Source: Williamwhitmania sp035530955 (lineage in GTDB: Bacteria > Bacteroidota > Bacteroidia > Bacteroidales > Williamwhitmaniaceae). From it: a stretch of DNA of 5,345 bases. Each line of letters opens with the position of its first letter. The first letter of the stretch is position 1. The stretch is from contig DATKTT010000225.1 in the NCBI GenBank assembly GCA_035530955.1, positions 1 through 5,345 on the forward strand, read 5' to 3'. The notes beneath the pieces are model-generated. The model had not been told where the DNA came from. It worked only from the letters and a program-made list of their open reading frames with translations, and made no database searches. The translations under genes were made by a program, and so were the position numbers. Below are positions 1 through 5,345 of the stretch, in pieces.

Positions 1-281
1 TTGCCCCAATTATTCCTTCGGTTAAAACCACTCTCACCCTCGATGTCTATCCAAATCCATCGAATGGAGAGCCAGTGTCGATGGCAATAGCTACCTCCTC
101 GCCCTTAAAAGGAGAAGTTTCGCTTTATGACATTTCAGGCAATAAGGTAATGTCGCTTTACAATGGCCTAATACCCGATGGAACAATCTTGCAATTACCC
201 ACCTCATTAAGAGCGGGCATCTATCTTATCCAGGTGAAGTCGGAAAGCCAGCAGGTTACCAAAAAGCTAGTAGTATATTAA
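1..281 (+). CDS. T9SS type A C-terminal sorting domain of a truncated secreted protein
   Basis: The reading frame is open from base 3 to the TAA at 279-281, so these are the last 92 residues of a gene that begins left of the window. The ATG at base 75 is internal, because the domain starts before it. The translation has the layout of a type IX secretion C-terminal sorting domain: the VYPNP motif (residues 15-19) followed by SNG, then a strand with LYDISGNKV, then LRAGIYLIQVKSESQQVTKKLVVY at the very end, where AGIYLIQV and KKLVV are the conserved strands. Family knowledge: this domain sends the protein from the periplasm through the outer membrane by the Por/Spr machinery, where it is usually removed and the cargo is secreted or anchored to the surface. 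The catalytic or adhesive part lies outside the window, so its function cannot be told. A terminator follows 16 bases after the stop. Confidence 0.9.
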   Translation, partial: APIIPSVKTTLTLDVYPNPSNGEPVSMAIATSSPLKGEVSLYDISGNKVMSLYNGLIPDGTILQLPTSLRAGIYLIQVKSESQQVTKKLVVY

Positions 282-297
282 TCTTATGCAAATTATT

Positions 298-328
298 AAA
301 GCCGGCTTAGCTTAAGCCGGCTTTTTTT
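298..328 (+). terminator. Intrinsic terminator after the T9SS cargo gene
   Basis: A perfect 12-bp inverted repeat (298-309 with 313-324, arms built around AAGCCGGCTTA) closes a 3-base loop. The T run at 322-328 overlaps the end of the right arm. The GC-rich core and T tract on the + strand fit a rho-independent terminator for the upstream gene. The left arm has only three A residues before it, so termination of leftward transcription would be weak. Confidence 0.9.
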
Positions 329-337
329 ATAATTTTG
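307..337 (+). promoter_or_regulatory. Candidate Bacteroidetes-type promoter for the deacylase-GIN operon
   Basis: TAATTTTG at 330-337 matches the Bacteroidetes -7 consensus TAnnTTTG exactly. Nineteen bases upstream, at 307-310, lies TTAG, three of four matches to the -33 TTTG consensus at the expected spacing. Transcription would start around 341-346, leaving a leader of roughly 11-16 bases before the ATG at 357. The -33 element falls inside the terminator hairpin, so the two signals share bases. The -7 match is good; the -33 match is imperfect and could be chance in an AT-rich stretch. Confidence 0.5.
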
Positions 338-356
338 CCAAACTAATTATTTGGTC

Positions 357-1466
357 ATGCAATTGAAACAGCTGTGCGCTGTTTTTTTTCTGTGTGTTGC
401 AAGTACTTTTACGCTGCAGGCCCAGGAAAAGAACATTGAAAACAATCCCTTTGAGGTCTCTTTTCGAGTACACTATGGATTTCTAGCATACCATCATAAT
501 GAAATGCGGATTCTGCAGCAACGCCATCTAAGTGCTTTTGAGGTTGCCTTTACACACCAGCCCTCTCAAGATAAGAAGTGGGCAGCTAGCTTTGGCTATC
601 CCGAGCTAGGGGTCATGTTTATTCACTTCGATTTGGGAAGCCCAACCTACCTAGGACAGGCTTACTGCATTATGCCCACCTTTAACTTCACTTTAAGTGG
701 GCGCGATTCCAGATCGGCATTTTTCTTTCGGCTAGCACCGGGAATAGGTTACGTAACCAAAACGTTCAATCGGGTAACCAACTACAAGAATATCGGGATT
801 AGCACGCACCTGAATGCGGCTATTAACTTTTTGGGTGAATACCGCTACACCATTTCCGACCATTTAAATGTTAAGGCGGGCATCTCCCTCTCCCACCTTT
901 CCAATGGATCGTTTGAGAAACCGAATGCAGGACTTAACATGCCAACGATGTACATGGGTATGGGCTATCGCTTCCAATCCAAACATGTCTTTCAATCTAA
1001 ACTCAATGCCGATAGCCTCAGCGTAAACAAGCACCTGTTTACTATTGTTGGTATTGGAGCAGCCAAGCAGGATAATCCCATTGGCAGCAAGCGGTATCCG
1101 GTATGGGGCATTTCAGGTGAGTTAACCTGGCCATCGAGACCCTTTCAACGGTTTGGTTTTGGATTAGATTATATGCACGATGGCTCCAACAAAGAAAACT
1201 TGCAGAGTAATGGGATACCGGTACACTCTAACATTGAAGTCATGCGAATTGGTGCCAATATAAGGTATGAATTTCAGGTTGGACGTGCATCCATCAACCT
1301 CGGCATTGGACCTTACCTTTACCGACTCGATAAAACTGGCGGTCCTTTTTATGAGCGACTGGCACTTCGCTACTTTTTCGCACAAAATATTTTTGGACAA
1401 ATTGCTCTAAAAACCCATTGGGGCAATGCAGACTATGTGGAATATGGGGTTGGGATTCGGCTATGA
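357..1466 (+). CDS. Acyloxyacyl hydrolase, PagL-like lipid A 3-O-deacylase family outer-membrane barrel
   Basis: I start this gene at the ATG at 357 (369 aa) rather than the in-frame TTG at 351, because the signal peptide begins directly there: a basic N-terminus, a hydrophobic core (AVFFLCVAS), and a likely signal peptidase I cut after LQA (22/23). The protein is a run of alternating amphipathic strands ending in VEYGVGIRL, as in an outer-membrane beta-barrel. Residues 179-194 carry the PagL signature: SHLSNGS, then PNAGLN. H180 and S182 match the catalytic His and Ser of PagL, which removes the 3-O acyl chain from lipid A. The position of the PagL catalytic Glu (14 residues after His) is Asn194 here. 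PagL is about half this size; the second half resembles a degenerate repeat of the first (see findings). No Shine-Dalgarno is seen. The stop codon overlaps the next start by 4 bases. Family assignment is fairly sure; activity and exact substrate are inferred, and some Bacteroidetes members may have another role. Confidence 0.85.
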   Translation: MQLKQLCAVFFLCVASTFTLQAQEKNIENNPFEVSFRVHYGFLAYHHNEMRILQQRHLSAFEVAFTHQPSQDKKWAASFGYPELGVMFIHFDLGSPTYLGQAYCIMPTFNFTLSGRDSRSAFFFRLAPGIGYVTKTFNRVTNYKNIGISTHLNAAINFLGEYRYTISDHLNVKAGISLSHLSNGSFEKPNAGLNMPTMYMGMGYRFQSKHVFQSKLNADSLSVNKHLFTIVGIGAAKQDNPIGSKRYPVWGISGELTWPSRPFQRFGFGLDYMHDGSNKENLQSNGIPVHSNIEVMRIGANIRYEFQVGRASINLGIGPYLYRLDKTGGPFYERLALRYFFAQNIFGQIALKTHWGNADYVEYGVGIRL

Positions 1467-2206
1467 AAACAAAACTAATACTTTGCCTTTTGCTTGCAGC
1501 ATCAACGATACTGCCGTCATGTGAATTAGGTCTCGACTTCTTAAACCCTGCGGGTAAAACAAAAACTGTAGAACGCCCACTTCCAACTAGCATAGCCAAG
1601 GTTGTTGTAGACGATGACGTAGACGTAACTGTATTCATTGACCCTGCAGCCACTCAACACGCAGTTGTAACCGCGGGTGAGAATCTCATTTCCGGCATCA
1701 AGACCGATATTTCTGACTCCACAATAACCATTAAGAACACAAACACATTTGCCTGGACTTCAAGTTTTAATAATAAGAAGCAGGTAACGCTGTATCTTAA
1801 CAGAAGCTTTGCAACGCTCGAATACTATGGAGATGGAAATGTCAGCGTGCTCGATACCATTAAGGAGAATTCTTTTACATATCACTGCAGCGAATCATCG
1901 GGAGAGGTATCAATCCTTTTAAAAGCCAATAACGTTGTAATCGACCAGCAGTCAAGCGTTTCTGACCTTCGAGTATTTGGCTCCTGTAGTAATGCCACTG
2001 TTACCTACCGTGGATCGGGATGGATATACTTGGACAAGTTTGTGGCAAACAACATGAGCATTACCAGCTATGGCAGTGGCGACATCTATGTAAACGTTGT
2101 CAACAGCCTGATGGTAAATATAAAAAGCATAGGGAATGTAATATACAGCGGAAACCCAACAATAGCACTCAGCAAGGACGGTACAGGGAATTTGGTGAAG
2201 GAGTAA
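1463..2206 (+). CDS. GIN-domain (DUF2807) putative lipoprotein
   Basis: The ATG at 1463 overlaps the TGA of the deacylase gene (ATGA), which suggests translational coupling. A longer in-frame start at 1418 would add 15 non-signal-like residues, so I reject it. The 247-aa product begins with a lipoprotein signal: MKTK, a hydrophobic run, then ILPSC with the likely lipidated Cys20. No acidic surface-export signal follows the Cys (ELGLD), so it may face the periplasm. Residues about 36-245 form the GIN domain, a repetitive beta-helix-like fold. It opens with a VERPLPTSIAKVVV strand and then shows Gly-rich turns spaced along the chain: YGDGNVSV (122-129), SSGEVSI (145-151), YRGSGWIYL (182-190), YGSGDIYV (203-210), SIGNVIY (222-228) and DGTGNLV (239-245). 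The family is often labelled putative auto-transporter adhesin, but its real function is not established. Being in an operon with an outer-membrane lipid enzyme suggests an envelope role. Confidence 0.87.
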   Translation: MKTKLILCLLLAASTILPSCELGLDFLNPAGKTKTVERPLPTSIAKVVVDDDVDVTVFIDPAATQHAVVTAGENLISGIKTDISDSTITIKNTNTFAWTSSFNNKKQVTLYLNRSFATLEYYGDGNVSVLDTIKENSFTYHCSESSGEVSILLKANNVVIDQQSSVSDLRVFGSCSNATVTYRGSGWIYLDKFVANNMSITSYGSGDIYVNVVNSLMVNIKSIGNVIYSGNPTIALSKDGTGNLVKE

Positions 2207-2208
2207 AG

Positions 2209-3039
2209 CTATTGGCCACAGGGTTTTGATATTGGCACTATTAAGCTGCTCATTGGATATTTTAACCCCTGTGCAGTTTCCAATACCGCTTTCACCTTGC
2301 CAACTAAAATACTTGCCTCCACCATTATGGGAATCTTATTTCGATCGTCGGAAATCCAAACAACGAGATCCTCTCCACCCTTGAATATTGTTCCTTCAAC
2401 TAATTGAACGGAGAACTTTATGGTATGAAAAACTCTTCCGTCGTGAAGAGTCAACTTTTCCTTGCCCAAAAATCGTCCATATAGCGTGTAAATTTTATTA
2501 TCGATAGCAATGTTGATATAAATCCTTTGGCCGGATGAGTAGTGAGAATAGTCCAGACATCGTGCATAGTAAACTCCGGTTAATACATCGAAAACGTAAT
2601 GGTTTAACGCTAAAGTATCGGAACGACGGCTCCGAGTTGATGTTTCGGACTGAACCATCAATTTGTTGGTTTCGTAGTTAAAGCTGTAGCTATTCCAAAT
2701 TCTAAAATTGCCCTCGTTGCTCTCCTTTGTAAACGTATAAGGCCGTAATGTTGCAGAATCAACAACCGATTCAAATTTATCCCTAACCCGAAATATCCAA
2801 TCGTAGTTGGGCATGCTCTGCCCTGCCGATTTAAATAGATAGCACGGATTGCCCAACGTAGTCTCTGACGTAACGCTAAAGTCAACCTCTCCCGCTTCGA
2901 TCCAAAAAAAACCCCAATTATAAATGGCCTTATAGTGCAACTTTTCGCCCGAAGAGAAGGGTCGCTCCTGTGCCTTCATGCTTGGAAGGTGCAGCAGAAA
3001 CAAGCCAGCAAAAAGGGCGATTTTCAGCAAACGCGTCAT
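2209..3039 (-). CDS. Exported DUF3108 domain protein
   Basis: I use the ATG at 3037-3039 (276 aa); an in-frame TTG two codons upstream (3043-3045) is possible but less likely. A signal peptide is clear: MTRLLK, a hydrophobic core (IALFAGLFLLHL), and a probable signal peptidase I cut after MKA (23/24). There is no lipobox Cys. DUF3108 features follow: GEKLHYKAIYNWGFFWIEAG (31-50), then P-N-Y-D-WIFRVRDKFES (77-91), DVLTGVYYAR (151-160), GRVFHTIKFS (201-210), and VVWISDDRNKIPIMVEA (226-242) followed by a closing strand. The family is a beta-rich periplasmic or outer-membrane-associated protein of unknown function in Gram-negative bacteria. The gene stands alone, downstream of a terminator that separates it from the ComA gene, so it should have its own promoter in 3040-3146. 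I see only a weak -7-like TAATTTG on the minus strand at 3065-3071, with no matching -33. Its stop (TAG) is 2 bases from the stop of the convergent GIN gene. Confidence 0.85.
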   Translation of the reverse strand: MTRLLKIALFAGLFLLHLPSMKAQERPFSSGEKLHYKAIYNWGFFWIEAGEVDFSVTSETTLGNPCYLFKSAGQSMPNYDWIFRVRDKFESVVDSATLRPYTFTKESNEGNFRIWNSYSFNYETNKLMVQSETSTRSRRSDTLALNHYVFDVLTGVYYARCLDYSHYSSGQRIYINIAIDNKIYTLYGRFLGKEKLTLHDGRVFHTIKFSVQLVEGTIFKGGEDLVVWISDDRNKIPIMVEASILVGKVKAVLETAQGLKYPMSSLIVPISKPCGQ

Positions 3040-3146
3040 GGCCAAATGGCATTATTGAGGTGTACAAATTAGTAAAAACAATTACATGTTCCCGCTAATG
3101 AATACCAATGGCAACATTTCCAACTCGTTCTACGGTAAAAGGGAAC

Positions 3147-3173
3147 AAAAAAGGGGGAAGAATTTTCCCCCTT
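3147..3173 (-). terminator. Intrinsic terminator after the ComA-family gene (minus strand)
   Basis: A 9-bp stem, AAGGGGGAA (3151-3159) with TTCCCCCTT (3165-3173), closes a 5-base loop. On the minus strand the stem is followed by an unbroken T run of six to eight bases (from 3152 down to 3147, merging with the stem). This sits about 60 bases past the stop of the phosphosulfolactate synthase gene and fits a rho-independent terminator for the TPR-ComA transcript. On the + strand only TTC and no T tract follows, so it works in one direction. The rest of the gap 3040-3230 holds no ORF or RNA gene that I can support. Confidence 0.87.
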
Positions 3174-3230
3174 CATGCAATTTGGTGAGCCATATGCTAG
3201 CTCACTATCTATTCTTCGGAATAGTGATAA

Positions 3231-4031
3231 TTACTCGCTATCGGGGGTCAAAACATGACCCTTCTTCATCTCTTCGGGCAAGAAGCAAAAGAAGGTATCT
3301 CCCCGTAGACCTATGCGCAGCGTTTCCAGCGAAGGAACCTCGTTAACAGCAATATTGCCTAGGTTAACATTGGCGCCAAGCAACTTCACAAACCAAACCT
3401 GCTGGCTCTTAATGGGGGCTTCCCAAATAATGTTCTCCACCTTAACCTGCTTGCGAATATCATCAATGAGGCCAATGTCGGCGGAACCATCAGCCTTGTA
3501 TATTCCAACATTTCCGCTTTCGCGAGCTTCTGCAATCACCTTGAAAGAACCAGCCTTAAGTTCGGTGTTCATCCTCCTAACCCACTCCTGGTGGTTGATG
3601 GTAACGCCAGCTACCTTAAAGCCAACTTCAGAAAGAACGACACGATCTTTGGCTACTCTGGTAATATACTCACACTTCTTGTCATGATCCATAACCATAG
3701 AGCCGTCGGATACTTCAGCAGCGGTTACGCCAAACTGGTCTACTAATCGAAGGTAATCTTCAAATTTATTACGAATGGCAAATGCTTCAAAGAGCGTTCC
3801 ACCAAAATAGCAGTGAATGTTATTTCGCTGATAAAACTTAATCTTTTCTTCAACACGATTGGTTACCATGCCGGTGCCAAATCCAAGCTTAACAAAGTCG
3901 ATAAGGTGTCCGCTCGCGTCCACCATATCCTCAGCCTCGCGAAGGCTCAACCCCTTGTCCATAACCATGGTAATACCTGAAGTACGAGGCTTTGCCGCAC
4001 GGTCGGGCATGTGGGTAAGGTCAAAATTCAT
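3231..4031 (-). CDS. comA: Phosphosulfolactate synthase (ComA family)
   Basis: The 266-aa product, from the ATG at 4029-4031 to a TAA, is full length for the family. ComA adds sulfite to phosphoenolpyruvate to give (R)-2-phospho-3-sulfolactate, a Mg-dependent reaction in a TIM-barrel fold, known as the first step of coenzyme M synthesis in methanogens. Conserved blocks in order are DKGLS (25-29), KLGFGTG (48-54), FGGTLFE (76-82), EVSDGS (106-111), EVGFK (135-139, with the conserved Lys at 139), EARESGN (168-174), IWEAP (202-206), LLGANVNLGNI (217-227) and LRGDTF (242-247). There is no signal peptide, so it is cytoplasmic. It lies 32 bases after the TPR gene on the same strand with no terminator or clear promoter between them, so the two are probably co-transcribed. 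A terminator follows. Bacteroidetes are not known to need coenzyme M; in them the product may feed sulfolactate or sulfonolipid (capnine-type) metabolism, or the protein may be like plant HSA32, a heat-tolerance relative. The family call is firm, the pathway is inference. The symbol follows the archaeal enzyme and is unrelated to competence genes. Confidence 0.92.
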   Translation of the reverse strand: MNFDLTHMPDRAAKPRTSGITMVMDKGLSLREAEDMVDASGHLIDFVKLGFGTGMVTNRVEEKIKFYQRNNIHCYFGGTLFEAFAIRNKFEDYLRLVDQFGVTAAEVSDGSMVMDHDKKCEYITRVAKDRVVLSEVGFKVAGVTINHQEWVRRMNTELKAGSFKVIAEARESGNVGIYKADGSADIGLIDDIRKQVKVENIIWEAPIKSQQVWFVKLLGANVNLGNIAVNEVPSLETLRIGLRGDTFFCFLPEEMKKGHVLTPDSE

Positions 4032-4063
4032 GGGAAATAATTTTAGATTGAATAAGTTGTATT

Positions 4064-5345
4064 TTAAAAATGGTCAATATTCTCTTTGGCTTCTGGATAC
4101 TCACAAAAGAACTTGTTTCCAACCTCTTCGTCAAGGGCAATGGCTTTTTTTACATGGTCGATTGCCTTCTTCTTCTGTCCGTTTCTATATTCTAAGATAG
4201 CAGCCTGAACAAGAAATTCGGCATCGGGTGCCATTTCAATGCACGACAAAAATCGGCTATAGGCTAGATCTTTCTCTCCTGATTCTAAGTATACATAGGC
4301 AAGACCAGCCATAGAATCAACGTCATCCTCCTCGAGTTCAAGTGCTTTCTGGTATGCATGAATAGCCTCCTTTGCCGATCCAAGCTTATGGTAAACCTTC
4401 CCAAGACCATACCAGTATTCAGAGTTCACCTCATCATACTTCAGCGCTTTTTTCACAAAGGCAAGGCTTTCAAACAGCTTATTGGTCTCCATCATCACAA
4501 CCGCAAGGCCGAAGTAGGCCTCCGCGTTCTCAGGATCGAGCGCCACAGTTTTTTCATAAAAAGCTGCAGCAATATCCCACTTACCCAACTTCTCATAACA
4601 TTCCCCAATTGAACAAAGAGCGCTGGTGTTATTCTCATCAGCCTCCAGAAGTTCGTCGAAGAGGCTAATAGCCTTTGTGTAATTTTCGAGTGAAGCAAAG
4701 GTGTGGGCTAAGCTAATAAGGTAAACCGGCATCTCATCATTAATTGCCACGGCATACTCAAAGGCATCTAAGGCTTTGGCATGCTCGCTCTCACGCGAAT
4801 AGATGAGGCCCAAATTATACCATGCCGAATCGTTAAATGGATCAAAGTCAAGATATTGTGAGTAAGCCTTTATGGCTTCGGGCACCTTATCCTGCCTATC
4901 GTAGCAGTAAGCCAGATCGAACCATAAATTTTCGTTTTCGGGATCCTCTGCAATGGCTATTTCCAAAAATGGTAGCGCATGCTCCGCCTCCCCTGCATCG
5001 AGCAGCATTGCACTAATATCTTCAATGGCTTCTATCCTATTTTCAACGGTAAGCGCGAGCATTTTAGAGAAACATTCCACCGCTTTGGATGGAATGCCCA
5101 ATCCAAGAAATACTTTTCCCTGCAAAAAAAGAACCTGCGTATTACTATTTTCAATTCGCGAAAGCAAATCGAGCAGCTCAGATGCTTCGCTTAACTTTTC
5201 CGCGGCAACAAAAATTTCGGCCTGCTTCAGCTGAAGATCGGTGGAATAAGGGTGTTGCTGTCGGGCAATTTCTACCGCACGACCAGCGTCGGGTGCATTG
5301 TGCAACTCTAGATAGTGCTCAATTATATTTTCAAACTCATACACG
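4064..5345 (-). CDS. Tetratricopeptide-repeat (TPR) protein, N-terminus cut by the window edge
   Basis: The frame is open to the right edge. The codon at 5342-5344 is GTG (Val or an alternative start), but the domain appears to be already under way, so the true start is probably beyond the window. The visible 426 residues are almost entirely TPR helices in roughly 34-residue units, about 12 in all. The clearest run from about 138 to 341: LWFDLAYCYDRQDKVPEAIK, then AWYNLGLIYSRESEHAKALD, an interval of ASLENYTKAISLFDELLEAD, SIGECYEKLGKWDIAAAFYE, AYFGLAVVMMETNKLFESLA and YWYGLGKVYHKLGSAKEAIH. The protein is rich in Glu and Asp, with no transmembrane segment or signal seen, so it is probably a cytoplasmic scaffold binding other proteins. 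TPRs give no enzymatic function and I cannot name a partner. It lies 32 bases upstream of the ComA gene and probably shares its transcript. Confidence 0.9.
   Translation of the reverse strand, partial: VYEFENIIEHYLELHNAPDAGRAVEIARQQHPYSTDLQLKQAEIFVAAEKLSEASELLDLLSRIENSNTQVLFLQGKVFLGLGIPSKAVECFSKMLALTVENRIEAIEDISAMLLDAGEAEHALPFLEIAIAEDPENENLWFDLAYCYDRQDKVPEAIKAYSQYLDFDPFNDSAWYNLGLIYSRESEHAKALDAFEYAVAINDEMPVYLISLAHTFASLENYTKAISLFDELLEADENNTSALCSIGECYEKLGKWDIAAAFYEKTVALDPENAEAYFGLAVVMMETNKLFESLAFVKKALKYDEVNSEYWYGLGKVYHKLGSAKEAIHAYQKALELEEDDVDSMAGLAYVYLESGEKDLAYSRFLSCIEMAPDAEFLVQAAILEYRNGQKKKAIDHVKKAIALDEEVGNKFFCEYPEAKENIDHF

Noticed and set aside
351..356. TTG at 351 as the start of the deacylase gene
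   Set aside because: The ATG at 357 is directly at the start of a normal signal peptide and is the stronger start codon; the two extra residues add nothing.
1294..1653. 119-aa minus-strand ORF under the deacylase-GIN junction
   Set aside because: It is antisense to two clearly supported genes, low in complexity at the start, and shows no recognisable domain.
2217..2273. Distant complementary segments CACAGGGTT and AACCCCTGTG just past the GIN stop
   Set aside because: The arms need a bulge, are separated by about 38 bases, and lie in the coding end of the DUF3108 gene with no following T run; not a credible terminator.
3185..3205. Short inverted repeat GTGAGC...GCTCAC downstream of the ComA gene
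   Set aside because: Only a 6-bp stem with a 9-base loop and no T tract on either side; the strong terminator nearby at 3147-3173 explains transcript ending, and a repeat this short can occur by chance.
3086..3346. 86-aa plus-strand ORF across the gap and the end of the ComA gene
   Set aside because: It overlaps the terminator and runs antisense into a well-supported conserved gene; the composition is not protein-like and there is no start signal.
4372..4668. Plus-strand ORFs inside the TPR gene
   Set aside because: They are antisense shadows of the repetitive TPR coding region; the minus-strand frame shows continuous TPR consensus.

Overview
The window looks like chromosomal DNA from a member of the Bacteroidetes (Bacteroidota), plausibly a Bacteroidales or Marinilabiliales relative. 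Four things point there: a type IX secretion (T9SS) C-terminal sorting domain, GIN-domain (DUF2807) and DUF3108 envelope proteins, no Shine-Dalgarno sequence before any visible start codon, and a TAnnTTTG-type -7 promoter element. There are no tRNA or rRNA genes, mobile elements or CRISPR repeats. Genes are packed closely, and the longest non-coding stretch is about 190 bases.

Left part, + strand. Bases 1-281 are the tail of a secreted T9SS cargo protein, closed by a strong intrinsic terminator (298-328). A promoter-like TTAG-N19-TAATTTTG overlaps that terminator and would drive a two-gene operon. The first gene (357-1466) is an outer-membrane acyloxyacyl hydrolase of the PagL/lipid A 3-O-deacylase type. 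The second (1463-2206) is a GIN-domain lipoprotein whose start codon overlaps the deacylase stop codon (ATGA). Both products belong to the cell envelope.

Right part, - strand. Reading leftwards, a cytoplasmic tetratricopeptide-repeat (TPR) protein cut by the right edge (4064-5345) is followed after 32 bases by a ComA-family phosphosulfolactate synthase (3231-4031). A minus-strand terminator at 3147-3173 follows. Then comes an exported DUF3108 protein (2209-3039), whose stop lies only 2 bases from the stop of the convergent GIN gene.

The points most worth a second look are all modest. The deacylase appears to be a tandem duplication of a PagL-like barrel: the first half has the His/Ser active-site motif but Asn at the place of the PagL Glu, and the second half is a degenerate copy. 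The deacylase is translationally coupled to a GIN lipoprotein. A ComA-type sulfonate enzyme sits in a bacterium that is unlikely to make coenzyme M. I see no clear evidence of a wholly new multi-gene system.
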